From Rhodospirillaceae bacterium (lineage in GTDB: Bacteria > Pseudomonadota > Alphaproteobacteria > UBA828): a stretch of DNA of 64,000 nucleotides. Shown here piece by piece: positions 18,205 through 28,105 of this stretch. The notes under the pieces were generated by a model that searched no databases, had not been told where the DNA came from, and saw nothing but the letters and a program-made list of their open reading frames with translations. Each line of letters opens with the position of its first letter. Position 1 is the first letter of the stretch. A program made the position numbers and the translations under genes. The stretch spans positions 284,433 through 348,432 of the forward strand of contig PBVE01000023.1 of assembly GCA_002728135.1 (NCBI GenBank). The letters run 5' to 3'.

Positions 18205-19506
18205 TTAAGCCTCTTGTTTGAAAACCGTGCGGCCATCAACTATAGTTCGATTTACCTTACCTATCATCTTCCGTCCTTCAAAAGGTGTATTTTTTGATTT
18301 GCTAATAATCTTTTCTAGATCTACTGTCCATTCTGCATCAGGGTCAAAGATTACCATATCTGCGGGTGCACCTTTATAGAATTTTCCAGCTTTAAGGCCA
18401 ATTAAATCAGCAGGCTCGCACGTTATTTTAGATAAAGCTTCTAGAAGAGTAAGGTGTCCATTATTAACGAGCTCTAGGGTAAGAGATAGGAGTGTTTCTA
18501 GTCCAACTACACCGTTTGAAGCATGTTCCATAGGGACTCTCTTACTTTCTTGGTCATGCGGTGCATGATCTGTAGCAATTGCATCAATTGTACCATCTGA
18601 TAGTCCATCTATTATTGCAAGCCTATTTTCCTCACTTCTGAGCGGGGGTGCCATTTTAGCAAAGGTACGATAGTTGCCTACATCACTATCTGTAAGGATA
18701 AAGTGGTGTGGAGCAGCTTCACATGATACTTGCAAACCTTTTTCTTTTGCCTTACGCACTGCTTCCACTCCTTGAGCAGTTGAGATATGTGCAACGTGAT
18801 AACGTCCACCAGTAATTTCAACTAGTCTAAGGTCTCTCTCAATAATTACTATTTCAGATGCATCAGGAATTCCTGGGAGCCCGAGCTTAGTTGCCATTTG
18901 ACCTTCTGCCATACATCCACAACCTGATAGGGAGAGGTCTTCAGCATGTTGACTAACAATCATATCAAACGCTTTTGCATAAGCTAATGCACGACGCATA
19001 ACCTGACTATCCATTATTGGCAGACCATCGTCAGTAAAGGCAACAGCACCTGCATTAGCAAGCATTCCTATTTCTGTAAGTTGTTTTCCTTCCAATCCTT
19101 TTGTTACAGCCGCAAATGGATATATTTTTACACTTTTTGCCTCTCTTGCCCTTCGTTGAATGAATTCAATGAGTGCAACATCATCTATTACAGGGTTTGT
19201 ATTAGGCATACAGCAAAGAGTCGTGACTCCACCAGCTGCAGCAGACTTACCTCCACTTTCTATTGTTTCTTTGTGTTCGTGGCCAGGTTCTCTTAGATGA
19301 ACATGAATATCTACTAAACCTGGAGCTAATATATGACCTTGACAGTCAATCATAATAGTTTCTTCAGACAAGTCTGGATTAAACAGATGGGAGCCCAAAT
19401 CTAATATTTTACTCCCACGAGTTAATATTCCACCTTTGACATCCAAGTTTGATGAGGGGTCAATAAGGCGGGAATTTATATAAGCTATATCAGGTTTATT
19501 TGGCAT
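18205..19506 (-). CDS. pyrC: Dihydroorotase (class I, PyrC)
   Basis: Cyclises carbamoyl aspartate to dihydroorotate in pyrimidine synthesis. The 433-residue product is an amidohydrolase-fold protein with the metal motif VDIHVHLREPG, the following HKETIESG, GVTTLCCMPNTNP, a metal His region SQHAEDLSLS, HISTA, and the catalytic Asp in IATDHAPHD. These mark the long class I type that acts with PyrB, not the short E. coli type. The gene starts four bases after the pyrB stop, which fits the physical coupling of the two enzymes seen in other bacteria. Confidence 0.95.
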   Translation of the reverse strand: MPNKPDIAYINSRLIDPSSNLDVKGGILTRGSKILDLGSHLFNPDLSEETIMIDCQGHILAPGLVDIHVHLREPGHEHKETIESGGKSAAAGGVTTLCCMPNTNPVIDDVALIEFIQRRAREAKSVKIYPFAAVTKGLEGKQLTEIGMLANAGAVAFTDDGLPIMDSQVMRRALAYAKAFDMIVSQHAEDLSLSGCGCMAEGQMATKLGLPGIPDASEIVIIERDLRLVEITGGRYHVAHISTAQGVEAVRKAKEKGLQVSCEAAPHHFILTDSDVGNYRTFAKMAPPLRSEENRLAIIDGLSDGTIDAIATDHAPHDQESKRVPMEHASNGVVGLETLLSLTLELVNNGHLTLLEALSKITCEPADLIGLKAGKFYKGAPADMVIFDPDAEWTVDLEKIISKSKNTPFEGRKMIGKVNRTIVDGRTVFKQEA

Positions 19507-19510
19507 TTAA

Positions 19511-20467
19511 TTACCCTTCTTTCTGTAAATTTAGGGCAAGAAGTTCCATACAGGCCTGACGAACAGCAACGCCAAACTCAACTTGTTCTAAAATTACGCT
19601 GCGTGTTATATCATCAGCCACTTCACTATCTATTTCAATTCCTCTATTCATTGGGCCCGGGTGCATAATCATTGCATCTTCTTTTGCAAAAGAAAGTTTT
19701 TTTCTATCAAGTCCCCAGAACCGAAAATATTCTCTTGTTGAGGGAACAAAAGATCCTTGCATCCTTTCTGATTGAAGTCTGAGCATCATTATAACATCAC
19801 AGCCATCTATCCCTTGTTGCATATCATGATAAACATCCACACCAAGGTTTTCTATGCCCGTTGGAGTAAGTGTAGGAGGGGAAATTACTCGCACCTTTGC
19901 GCCCATTAGCTGGAGAAGGAGAATATTAGAACGGGCAACCCTGCTGTGCATTATGTCTCCACATATGGCCACTATTAATCCATTTAGGTGTCCCTTATGG
20001 CGTCTAATAGTTAAGGCATCAAGAAGAGCCTGTGTTGGGTGCTCGTGTGCACCATCTCCTGCATTAAGAACGGAACCTCTTACATGATGACTTAGAAGAT
20101 TTACTGCCCCAGCATTTGGATGTCTCATTACCAGTAAATCTGGGTGCATTGCATTAAGGGTCATTGCAGTATCAATTAGCGTTTCACCCTTTTTAATTGC
20201 AGATGATGAAACTGAAATATTGATAGTATCAGCACCTAATCTTTTCCCTGCAAGCTCAAAAGATGTACGTGTTCGTGTTGAATTTTCAAAAAAAAGTAAA
20301 ACTAGTGTTTTCCCACGCAATATGTTGTGTTTTTTCTGTTGTTCTCTATTAAGTTGGATATAGCGTTCGGAAAGATTTAGAATATTAGAAACATCATTCT
20401 CCGACAATTCCTCGATACCAAGAAGGTGGCGGTGCTTGAATGACATATCGTTTGTTAAAATGCTCAT
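19511..20467 (-). CDS. pyrB: Aspartate carbamoyltransferase catalytic subunit
   Basis: Condenses carbamoyl phosphate and aspartate, the committed step of pyrimidine synthesis. The 318-residue product has the carbamoyl-phosphate motif [24 protein letters not shown], and the aspartate-binding loop with [13 protein letters not shown] second in-frame Met at residue 8 ([10 protein letters not shown]) is the alternative start. No pyrI regulatory subunit is adjacent. It is the first gene of the pyrB-pyrC-plsY operon and faces the eamA-type gene across a 190-base divergent region. Confidence 0.96.
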   Translation of the reverse strand: MSILTNDMSFKHRHLLGIEELSENDVSNILNLSERYIQLNREQQKKHNILRGKTLVLLFFENSTRTRTSFELAGKRLGADTINISVSSSAIKKGETLIDTAMTLNAMHPDLLVMRHPNAGAVNLLSHHVRGSVLNAGDGAHEHPTQALLDALTIRRHKGHLNGLIVAICGDIMHSRVARSNILLLQLMGAKVRVISPPTLTPTGIENLGVDVYHDMQQGIDGCDVIMMLRLQSERMQGSFVPSTREYFRFWGLDRKKLSFAKEDAMIMHPGPMNRGIEIDSEVADDITRSVILEQVEFGVAVRQACMELLALNLQKEG

Positions 20468-20657
20468 TAAAAAAACCTTATATGCTTGGTGAGGCTATCA
20501 ATGCAAGTATTACCTTAAATTACTATGAAAAATTGATAAAAAATCTTTTTTATAGCAAATTAATTGATAGGTGATATATGAAGGCACATGTTTTAAAAAA
20601 AATGTGATCTTCTTACGGCTAGTTTTTCACAGCAACATTTTTCTTGAATAGGAAGTA

Positions 20658-21569
20658 ATGGAATATAAAAACTCCGATAGCACGATACTTCATGTACATG
20701 CCCTTACAATCTTGGCAAACTTATTAATTTCAACGTCATTTACTGTAGGGCATGCCATTGCCCATGCATTTGAACCTGGTGTATTGATGTTGGTTCGCTT
20801 TGCTATGGCAGCAATCATAATGGGTGTTTTTGTTTATTGGAAATATGGCTTTTCATGGCCAGGCTGGCAAGGAATGCTTAGATATACCATTCTTGGACTA
20901 ATGCCTGTGGGGTTTTTTTGGTGTCAATTTGAGTCATTAAGATACACGAGTGCGCTTAATACAAGTGCCTTATTTACAACTGTTCCTGGTATTTCAGCAA
21001 TAATTGCGGCAATTTTTATTGGTGAAAGGTTGGGCTGGCATCGTCTACTAGCACTGGGTGTTGGGATGATAGGTGCTCTGTGGGTAGTATTTAGGGGTGA
21101 TCCAGATCGCTTCTTAGCTTTTGACCTTAACTATGGTGATATTTTGTTTTTATTAGGTTGCTTATGTTTTGGTGCATATGGTGTTTTAGTGAAACATCTT
21201 CATAGGGGAGAGCCCACTGCTATAATGACTTTTTGGGTTTTAGTTGTAGCTACATTGTCATTTTTTCTAATAGCAGCGAAGGACATAGCATCTACTGATT
21301 GGGTAGGTGCAAGTTTTGAGGTTTATGGGTGGTTATTTTACCTAGCTTTAGTGACTACGGTGATCAGTTTTTTCCTTTTTCAATATGCCACCCCACGAAT
21401 TGGTCCAACTCGCGTTCAGGCATATAGTTATTTTATGCCAGGATTAGTTATTTTAACAGAGTGGATAATAGGCTACGGCCTACCTCCAGCAATGACGCTT
21501 CCAGGAATAGCATTGGTATTAATTACTAGTTATTTTATTCAACAAGGATCTAAAATAGTTAAATCTTAA
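20658..21569 (+). CDS. EamA / DMT-family transporter
   Basis: A 303-residue polytopic membrane protein with about ten hydrophobic segments arranged as two EamA repeats (about 15-145 and 155-295), the layout of drug/metabolite exporters such as RhtA-like amino-acid or metabolite exporters. The first repeat ends with FIGERLGWHRLLALGVGMIGAL, the second with IGPTRVQAYSYFMPGLVILTEW, both typical. A good AGGAAG ribosome-binding site precedes the ATG. It is inserted between pyrB and ruvX, which are usually adjacent, and its last four bases overlap the convergent ruvX. The substrate is unknown. Confidence 0.88.
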   Translation: MEYKNSDSTILHVHALTILANLLISTSFTVGHAIAHAFEPGVLMLVRFAMAAIIMGVFVYWKYGFSWPGWQGMLRYTILGLMPVGFFWCQFESLRYTSALNTSALFTTVPGISAIIAAIFIGERLGWHRLLALGVGMIGALWVVFRGDPDRFLAFDLNYGDILFLLGCLCFGAYGVLVKHLHRGEPTAIMTFWVLVVATLSFFLIAAKDIASTDWVGASFEVYGWLFYLALVTTVISFFLFQYATPRIGPTRVQAYSYFMPGLVILTEWIIGYGLPPAMTLPGIALVLITSYFIQQGSKIVKS

Positions 21570-22036
21570 ATGTTGTTAGTAGACATTAGGTCAAGGGCAC
21601 CCTGCAAAATAAATGTTGCAGCAAGCTTGTCTACAATTTGTGAGCGCCTTTTTCTGGAGAGATCTGCTTGGATCATGATTTTTTCAACAGCTACAGTTGA
21701 AAGACGCTCATCCCAAAGAGATATTAATGCAAAATCTTCATGTGCTAATTGTTTTGAGTAATCCTTTATTGATTGTGCTGCAGGGCCAAAACTCCCATCC
21801 ATATTCATTGGAAGACCAATTATTAGAGCACCGACGTTTTCACTTTTAGTTATAACTTTTAGTTCCTTTGCATTCAGTGAAAATTTTTTCCGTGATAAGG
21901 ATTTATATGGAGTTGCAACAATTCGTTCTACATCTGATAAGGCAAGGCCTATAGTTTTGGTACCAAGATCAAGCCCGAGAACACGTTGTCCTCTCCCAAT
22001 AAGATTATTAATCTCGTTAATATTGCGGATATGCAT
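21566..22036 (-). CDS. ruvX: Holliday junction resolvase-like protein RuvX (YqgF)
   Basis: RNase H-fold nuclease of the YqgF family, linked to pre-16S rRNA 5'-end processing and annotated as a putative Holliday junction resolvase. The 156-residue product shows the first acidic motif LGLDLGTKTIGLA, the IIGLPMNMDGS loop, DERLSTVAVE and the C-terminal VDKLAATFILQ, so all conserved acidic positions are present. It is convergent with the EamA gene (four-base overlap of the ends) and divergent from gatC by 70 bases. Confidence 0.94.
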   Translation of the reverse strand: MHIRNINEINNLIGRGQRVLGLDLGTKTIGLALSDVERIVATPYKSLSRKKFSLNAKELKVITKSENVGALIIGLPMNMDGSFGPAAQSIKDYSKQLAHEDFALISLWDERLSTVAVEKIMIQADLSRKRRSQIVDKLAATFILQGALDLMSTNNI

Positions 22037-22106
22037 GTCCAGTGATACCTTCGCCAGCCTTAAGATTATTATTCATAAAATTTTAATTGCTGAGTGAAAA
22101 TGACAC

Positions 22107-22394
22107 ATGCCGATAGATAAAGCCACCGTGCAGCGTATATCCAGGTTGGCTCGCATTCATATTGATGACAATGAAATTGAAGTCGTTGCTAAAGAGCTGA
22201 ATGGAATTATTGATTGGGTTGAACAACTAAAAGAGGTAGACACAGATTCTATCGAACCTATGACTAGTGTTGTTGAACTAAAACTTCCAAAAAGAAAAGA
22301 TATGGTTAACGATTCAGCTGATAGACAAGAGTTGCTGTCAAATTCACCGGAGTCGGAGGATGGATTTTTTGTAGTTCCAAAGGTTGTAGAATGA
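22107..22394 (+). CDS. gatC: Asp-tRNA(Asn)/Glu-tRNA(Gln) amidotransferase subunit C
   Basis: Small subunit that stabilises GatA in the GatCAB amidotransferase. The 95-residue product begins [19 protein letters not shown] and contains the typical [12 protein letters not shown] and DSIEPMTSV segments. Alphaproteobacteria generally lack glutaminyl-tRNA synthetase or use this route for Gln-tRNA. Its stop overlaps the gatA start (ATGA), so the three gat genes are translationally coupled. Confidence 0.96.
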   Translation: MPIDKATVQRISRLARIHIDDNEIEVVAKELNGIIDWVEQLKEVDTDSIEPMTSVVELKLPKRKDMVNDSADRQELLSNSPESEDGFFVVPKVVE

Positions 22395-23878
22395 GTAAAC
22401 TTACGGAGTTAACAGTTGCTGACGCAATTTCTGGGCTCAGGAAAAAAGAATTTTCTGCTGTTGAGCTAACTGAGGACCACATAAATGCTGTCAAAGACTC
22501 TCAAGAATTAAACGCTTATGTTGTTAAAACTTTTGATTTGGCTAGACAGCGTTCAATCTTATCCGATAAAAAAATAAGTAGTGGTGAGGCAGGATTACTA
22601 GAAGGAATTCCAATTGCGGTAAAGGACTTGTTTTGTACAAAGGGAGTGCATTCTTCTGCCTGTTCTAAGGTGCTTGATGGCTTCCAGCCTCCATATGAAT
22701 CTACAGTTACCCAAAAATTATGGGATTCAGGTGCTGTAATGCTTGGAAAAGCAAATATGGATGAATTTGCAATGGGTTCTTCAAACTCAACTAGTTGTTA
22801 TGGGCCAGCTATTAATCCATGGACTCCAAAAGAGACAGGAGAACAACGTGTGCCTGGGGGAAGCTCTGGAGGTTCAGCGGTTGCAGTTGCTGCTCGAGCA
22901 GCTTTAGCTGCTACAGGAACAGATACAGGAGGGTCAATAAGACAGCCTGCATCATTTTGTGGTGTTGTTGGATTAAAACCAACCTACGGACGATGTTCTC
23001 GATGGGGTATAATAGCTTTTGCATCATCGCTTGATCAGGCTGGGCCCATTACAAGAAGTGTAAAAGATGCTGCACTAATGTTAAATGTAATGGCAGGTTT
23101 TGATTCAAAGGACTCAACATCACTAGATAAAAATGTACCAGACTATGTCAAGGACTTAGATCAGGGTGTTAAGGGTCTTAGGATAGGAGTTCCTGAGGAA
23201 TATCGTATTGATGGTATGTTGCCTGAGATTACTGCTTTGTGGGAGCAAGGCATTGAATGGTTTAAGAATGCTGGTGGTGAAATAAAGGAGATTTCACTTC
23301 CGCATACTAAATATGCTCTTCCAACATACTATATAATTGCACCGGCAGAGGCTTCATCAAATTTGGCACGCTATGACGGGGTTCGTTTCGGGTTAAGAGA
23401 AACTGGAGATGATCTTATTGATATGTATTCTAAAAGTAGAGCAAAAGGTTTTGGTGAGGAAGTTAAAAGGCGTGTAATGATTGGTACTTACGTTTTGTCG
23501 GCTGGTTACTATGATGCATATTATCTAAAGGCTCAACGCGTTAGATCACGTATTGCTAAAGATTTTAAGGATGCATTTAATGATGTAGACGTTATTTTAA
23601 CTCCGACTGCACCAACAGGTGCGTTTGCAGTTGGTGAAAAGACGGATGATCCTATATCAATGTATTTGAACGATGTATTTACTGTTCCTGCTAGTTTAGC
23701 TGGATTACCTGGTATTTCAATTCCATCAGGTTTAAGCCCTGAGGGCATGCCATTAGGCCTTCAACTTATTGGTAGACCATTTGATGAGGTTACTATTCTC
23801 TCTGCAGGAAGGTTTTTAGAAACTGCTGCAGATTTTAACTGCCTTCCGAGTGATAATATAGGAAGGAAAAAATTATGA
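22391..23878 (+). CDS. gatA: Asp-tRNA(Asn)/Glu-tRNA(Gln) amidotransferase subunit A
   Basis: Amidase-signature glutaminase that supplies ammonia to GatB for converting Glu-tRNA(Gln) or Asp-tRNA(Asn). The 495-residue product has the catalytic triad: the Lys in IAVKDLF, the cis-Ser and nucleophile in [13 protein letters not shown] and [38 protein letters not shown] is the usual GatA continuation. The gene overlaps gatC and gatB by ATGA, which fits equal production of the subunits. Confidence 0.96.
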   Translation: MSKLTELTVADAISGLRKKEFSAVELTEDHINAVKDSQELNAYVVKTFDLARQRSILSDKKISSGEAGLLEGIPIAVKDLFCTKGVHSSACSKVLDGFQPPYESTVTQKLWDSGAVMLGKANMDEFAMGSSNSTSCYGPAINPWTPKETGEQRVPGGSSGGSAVAVAARAALAATGTDTGGSIRQPASFCGVVGLKPTYGRCSRWGIIAFASSLDQAGPITRSVKDAALMLNVMAGFDSKDSTSLDKNVPDYVKDLDQGVKGLRIGVPEEYRIDGMLPEITALWEQGIEWFKNAGGEIKEISLPHTKYALPTYYIIAPAEASSNLARYDGVRFGLRETGDDLIDMYSKSRAKGFGEEVKRRVMIGTYVLSAGYYDAYYLKAQRVRSRIAKDFKDAFNDVDVILTPTAPTGAFAVGEKTDDPISMYLNDVFTVPASLAGLPGISIPSGLSPEGMPLGLQLIGRPFDEVTILSAGRFLETAADFNCLPSDNIGRKKL

Positions 23879-25326
23879 CTTATTGTATTCAGGGTAATAG
23901 TGGTCAGTTTGAACTAGTAGTGGGTTTAGAAGTTCATGCTCAGGTAAAGTCAAAAGCCAAATTATTTTCAGGGGCTCCGACAGAATATGGTGCAGAACCA
24001 AATACTCAAGTATCATTTATTGATGCCGGAATGCCAGGAATGTTACCAGTCATTAATGAAGTTGCTATAGAACAGGCAGTGAGAACAGGCCTCGCTTTAA
24101 ACGCAAAAATAAACCTAACTTCAATATTTGATAGAAAAAATTATTTTTATCCCGATTTACCTTGTGGGTATCAAATTTCTCAATACCTTGATCCTATTGT
24201 TGGTGAAGGCACTGTAGAAATCGATCTTAAAGATGGATCAAGTCGGAACATAGGGATTGAGAGGTTGCATCTAGAAATGGATGCTGGAAAGAGTATACAT
24301 GACTTGAGACCAAATGTTACCCATGTAGACCTTAATAGATCTGGCATCGCATTGATGGAGATTGTATCAAAACCTGACATGCGTTCTCCAGAAGAGGCTG
24401 GTGCATATTTGCGTAAGCTAAGAACTATTCTAAGATATGTTGGGAGTTGTGACGGCAATATGGAGCAAGGTTCTATGCGCTGTGACGTTAATGTTTCTGT
24501 TAGACGTCCGGGCGAAAAATACGGCACTCGATGTGAGATAAAGAATGTCAATTCTGTCCGGTTTGTTATGCGTGCAATTGAATATGAGAGTAAAAGACAA
24601 GTTGATATTATAGAGGAAGGAAATTCTGTAGATCAGGAAACAAGATTATTTGATTCTTCTAAAGGTGAAACACGTACAATGCGATCAAAAGAAGAGGCTC
24701 ACGACTACAGGTATTTCCCTGACCCCGATTTGCTTCCTTTAAAAATTGAGCAGGATTGGGTTAATGAAATTAAAAATTCATTACCTGAGTTGCCTGATGT
24801 GCTTAAGAAGCGTTTTATAAAGCAATATAGTTTAACTCCTTATGATGCTGAAGTTTTAGTAAGCGAGCAGAGTTCTGCAATGTTTTTTGAAACTGTTGCT
24901 CATGGACGTGATGGTAAGCTGGCCGCTAATTGGGTTACAGGTGAGTTTTTCGGGGCGCTTAACAAAGCTAACCTGAACATTGTAAACTCTCCTATTACCG
25001 CTCATCAACTGGGTGGTTTGATTGATCGAGTAAGTGATGGAACATTATCAGTTCGTCTTGCTAAGGAAGTTTTTGAGTTTATGTTTCTTAGTGGAAGTGA
25101 CGCTGACGTTGTTATTGAAGAAAAAGGATTAAAGCAGGTTACAGACGTAGATGAAATTCATACTATTATTGACAAAATCCTCTCTTCAAATACTGAAAAA
25201 GTTGAAGAATTTCGCAATGGAAAAGTGAAATTAATGGGATGGTTTGTTGGTCAAGTTATGAAGGAAAGCCAAGGTAAAGCTAATCCTGCAGCTGTAAATA
25301 AAGCTCTCAAAGAAAAATTAACTTAA
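23875..25326 (+). CDS. gatB: Asp-tRNA(Asn)/Glu-tRNA(Gln) amidotransferase subunit B
   Basis: Subunit that phosphorylates the misacylated tRNA carboxylate and transfers ammonia. The 483-residue product has the GatB start region [20 protein letters not shown], the metal-binding [10 protein letters not shown] and the signature [10 protein letters not shown], then the C-terminal YqeY-like tail domain ([23 protein letters not shown]). Full length for the family. Last gene of the gatCAB operon; the MFS gene begins 50 bases later and may be read through. Confidence 0.96.
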   Translation: MTYCIQGNSGQFELVVGLEVHAQVKSKAKLFSGAPTEYGAEPNTQVSFIDAGMPGMLPVINEVAIEQAVRTGLALNAKINLTSIFDRKNYFYPDLPCGYQISQYLDPIVGEGTVEIDLKDGSSRNIGIERLHLEMDAGKSIHDLRPNVTHVDLNRSGIALMEIVSKPDMRSPEEAGAYLRKLRTILRYVGSCDGNMEQGSMRCDVNVSVRRPGEKYGTRCEIKNVNSVRFVMRAIEYESKRQVDIIEEGNSVDQETRLFDSSKGETRTMRSKEEAHDYRYFPDPDLLPLKIEQDWVNEIKNSLPELPDVLKKRFIKQYSLTPYDAEVLVSEQSSAMFFETVAHGRDGKLAANWVTGEFFGALNKANLNIVNSPITAHQLGGLIDRVSDGTLSVRLAKEVFEFMFLSGSDADVVIEEKGLKQVTDVDEIHTIIDKILSSNTEKVEEFRNGKVKLMGWFVGQVMKESQGKANPAAVNKALKEKLT

Positions 25327-25376
25327 TAGGTTACTCTAACTTTTATGAATTTAGTTTTTAATAACCAAATTGTTGC

Positions 25377-26690
25377 ATGAGCACTCATAAAATTTATCCA
25401 AAAAAATTGATGTTTATGCGCAATCGTTTTTTCCAAATGATTGCAGCAATTGGGCTTGTTTACATAATGAGTCAATTTTTCCGTACAGCAAATGGAGTTA
25501 TAGCCAAGGATTTAACCCTTGAGTTTAAATTATCTGCAGACTCACTGGGTGTTCTTACTGGTGCATTTTTTTTGTCCTTTGCAATAGTTCAGATACCCAT
25601 TGGGGTATTATTTGATCGATTTGGCCCTCGAATAGTGATGCCAGTAATTTTATTATTTGCAATATTAGGGAGTCTATTCTTTGGCTTTGCTGAAAACTTT
25701 TCTTCTTTAATTGTGGCTCGTTTGATGATGGGAGTAGGGGTTGCTCCAATACTTATGGGGGCTCTTTTTCTTTTTGGTCGTTGGGTCAGTGCTGAAGAAT
25801 ACAGTACATGGATGGGACGGATGATTGCTATCGGTGGGGTGGGAGCACTTTTATCTGCATCACCCTTAGCCTTTATAGCTGATAGCTATGGTTGGAGATA
25901 TGCATTTATTGGTACAGCTATAATTACTGCAGTAGGTGGGTTATTTATATGGATTTGCGTTAGAGATTACCCTCCTAATTTATCAGATAAAAATTTTTAT
26001 AAATTAGTTCATCAGGGATCAAAAGAAACCTTATGGCAAAACATATGCGGAATTAAAGATCTAGCAAAAATAAAAAATCTATGGCAAATCCTTGCTATGG
26101 CCTTTGTATCATATCCTGTAACTATAACCATTCTTGGTTTATGGGGTGCACCTTGGCTAATAGATATTTATGGAATTACCCGGGTTGAGGCTGGGAATAT
26201 ATTGCTTTTGATGGCAATCGCATTAATCATTTCTAGTGTTTTGATTGGTCCAGTTGAGAAAAAATTGAATAACAGAAAGTGGCTTGTAATTTCATGTTCT
26301 TGTGGAATTGGAATGTCACTTTGTATTTTAGCTATTTGGCCTAAACCGCCATTAGGATTTGCAATAGGAATACTTATATTTATTGGGTTTGCTGGTGCAT
26401 ATAACATAATAATTGCTGGGCATGGGAGGTCACTTTTTCCTGATCAACTTGCAGGTCGGGGAATGTCTCTTATCGGAATTGCTTTAATGGGTGGTCCATT
26501 TATCATGCAAAGTTTAACAGGGCTGATTATTAGTTCTTTCGAGGGAGATAATAGTATTATGCTATCTGGAGAACCATATAGGGCAGCCTTTGGTTTCTTA
26601 GCAGTCTGTATAATCATTGCGAGTATTTTTTATTCTAGGATACCTGACGCACGCCCATCAGAAGGTTTTGGAAGAACCAAGATAAATTAA
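25377..26690 (+). CDS. Major facilitator superfamily transporter
   Basis: A 437-residue protein with about 12 hydrophobic segments and the MFS loop 2-3 motif GVLFDRFGPRIVMP (G-x-x-x-D-R-x-G). The overall pattern (SQFFRTANGVIAKDL near the N-terminus, LGVLTGAFFLSFAIVQIP) resembles the NarK/OFA or D-galactonate-type anion carriers rather than drug exporters. The substrate cannot be called. The start is uncertain: no clear Shine-Dalgarno precedes the first ATG, and ATGs at residues 12 and 14 are possible. The gene following it in the same direction is the NodB deacetylase, 105 bases away. Confidence 0.87.
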   Translation: MSTHKIYPKKLMFMRNRFFQMIAAIGLVYIMSQFFRTANGVIAKDLTLEFKLSADSLGVLTGAFFLSFAIVQIPIGVLFDRFGPRIVMPVILLFAILGSLFFGFAENFSSLIVARLMMGVGVAPILMGALFLFGRWVSAEEYSTWMGRMIAIGGVGALLSASPLAFIADSYGWRYAFIGTAIITAVGGLFIWICVRDYPPNLSDKNFYKLVHQGSKETLWQNICGIKDLAKIKNLWQILAMAFVSYPVTITILGLWGAPWLIDIYGITRVEAGNILLLMAIALIISSVLIGPVEKKLNNRKWLVISCSCGIGMSLCILAIWPKPPLGFAIGILIFIGFAGAYNIIIAGHGRSLFPDQLAGRGMSLIGIALMGGPFIMQSLTGLIISSFEGDNSIMLSGEPYRAAFGFLAVCIIIASIFYSRIPDARPSEGFGRTKIN

Positions 26691-26795
26691 AATGCTGTTT
26701 ATCTCAGAAATTTAAAAACTGATTAGGTCTCTCTTGCTTATATGTTCAGGCTACCTTAGTTTGTAATTCATAGGTATAAATAGGGAGAAACTAAA

Positions 26796-27713
26796 ATGTC
26801 TAAAAAGGAAAAAGAAATATTTGTCGCATTTGGTATCGACGTAGATGCTGTTGCTGGTCAAATCGGTAGTTATGCAGGAGGTGACTCTCCATCTGATATA
26901 TCACGTGGTGTATTTGCTGCGGAAGTTGGGTCTCCACGCTTATTAGATCTTTTTGATCGGTTTGATATTAAAACAAGTTGGTTTATTCCTGGGCATTCTA
27001 TTGAGTCATTTCCCACAGAGATGAAAGCTGTAGCTAAAGCAGGTCATGAAATAGGACTACATGGGTATACTCATGAAAATCCAATTGCAATGACTCCTGA
27101 ACAGGAGGCAGCTATTTTAGATAAAACTTTACGTTTGGTTAAAAAGTTATCGGGCAAAGCACCAACTGGGTATGTTGCTCCTTGGTGGGAGATGAGTGCC
27201 TATACACCTCACTTATTGATGGAGCGTGGAATAAAATATGATCATTCACAGATGCATCATGATTTTTTACCGTATTGGATGAGAATTAATGAGGAATGGT
27301 CTTTAATCGATTATTCTAAACATCCAAGAACATGGATGAAGCCAATGAAAATGGGAGATAGGTTTCCTATAGTTCAAATTCCAGGGAGTTGGTACTTGGA
27401 TGATTTGCCACCAATGATGTTTATGAAAAAAGTTCCTAATTCAGGAGGATGGACAAATCCTCGTGATATTGAGGATTGGTGGCGTGATCAATTTGATTGG
27501 GTGTATAGGGAAATGGATTATGCAGTTTTTACTTTTACTATTCATCCTGATATTTCAGGCAGACCTCAGACTCTACTAATGCTAGAGAGAATAATCGGGC
27601 ACATAAATAGTCACGCAAACATAAAGTGGGCAACATTTGATGAAATTGCAAATGACTTTATTAAGAGAAGTCCTTTTAAAGGCAGGAAACCAAAATTAAA
27701 GAAGATCAAGTAG
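26796..27713 (+). CDS. Polysaccharide deacetylase (NodB)-fold hydrolase, cytosolic
   Basis: The 305-residue protein has the NodB metal-binding pattern: [10 protein letters not shown] (Asp pair) near residue 11 and HGYTHENP (His-x3-His) near 88-95, plus GYVAPWWE and the C-terminal [11 protein letters not shown]. There is no signal peptide. This soluble type resembles the PuuE allantoinase / HP0310 group, many of which act on small amides rather than polysaccharides. A strong GGGAGA precedes the ATG. A small CxxC protein and a COG0523 GTPase follow at gaps of 36 and 23 bases, so the three likely form an operon and the GTPase may supply the hydrolase's metal; that is inference. Confidence 0.85.
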   Translation: MSKKEKEIFVAFGIDVDAVAGQIGSYAGGDSPSDISRGVFAAEVGSPRLLDLFDRFDIKTSWFIPGHSIESFPTEMKAVAKAGHEIGLHGYTHENPIAMTPEQEAAILDKTLRLVKKLSGKAPTGYVAPWWEMSAYTPHLLMERGIKYDHSQMHHDFLPYWMRINEEWSLIDYSKHPRTWMKPMKMGDRFPIVQIPGSWYLDDLPPMMFMKKVPNSGGWTNPRDIEDWWRDQFDWVYREMDYAVFTFTIHPDISGRPQTLLMLERIIGHINSHANIKWATFDEIANDFIKRSPFKGRKPKLKKIK

Positions 27714-27749
27714 TTTATAATTGGTATTTTGTAATAAAGTAAAATTTAT

Positions 27750-28082
27750 ATGTGTGCTTTATGTGGTATATTGATTGATGGCCCGCATTGGACAGAAACA
27801 GGTACTAATGTGGGTAATAATCAGTATATGTCCGATTCGCGTAGTTTATATCTAGAGCGTTTTTACCGTCTGAAGGTATTGAATTATGTTTTGAAACCTT
27901 ACGGGGCAGTTGCGGAAGATTGGAGTGGCGGCCAGTATATTGTTCGAAATTTAGCTGGTGGTGCTTCAGATGTAGCTCCTAATTTACCAGCATTGTGGAA
28001 GTCTCTAGAGTTCATTCTCAACCGCAGGGTTGACCCTTTATCAAAAGAGTTTTTGAGTGAAATAGAGAAAATACCAGTTTGA
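27750..28082 (+). CDS. Conserved 110-residue protein with N-terminal CxxC
   Basis: I do not recognise a characterised family. The protein starts MCALCGILIDGPHWTETG, with Cys2 and Cys5 spaced as in a metal or redox CxxC, followed by a His and Trp. A second compact part contains AEDWSGGQYIVRNLAGGASD and LPALWKSLEFIL. It has no signal peptide or membrane segment. It lies between the NodB-type hydrolase and the COG0523 GTPase with short gaps, so it is probably co-expressed and may take part in metal handling or form a subunit of the hydrolase. From memory, similar proteins starting MC-LCG with an HWT motif occur near CobW-type genes in alphaproteobacteria; I could not verify this. Confidence 0.7.
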   Translation: MCALCGILIDGPHWTETGTNVGNNQYMSDSRSLYLERFYRLKVLNYVLKPYGAVAEDWSGGQYIVRNLAGGASDVAPNLPALWKSLEFILNRRVDPLSKEFLSEIEKIPV

Positions 28083-28105
28083 TTTTCTAGTGTGAGGTAA
28101 TTCCG

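Noticed and set aside
24180..24551. 123-codon minus-strand frame inside gatB
   Set aside because: Antisense shadow of a conserved gene with no recognisable motif or ribosome-binding site.
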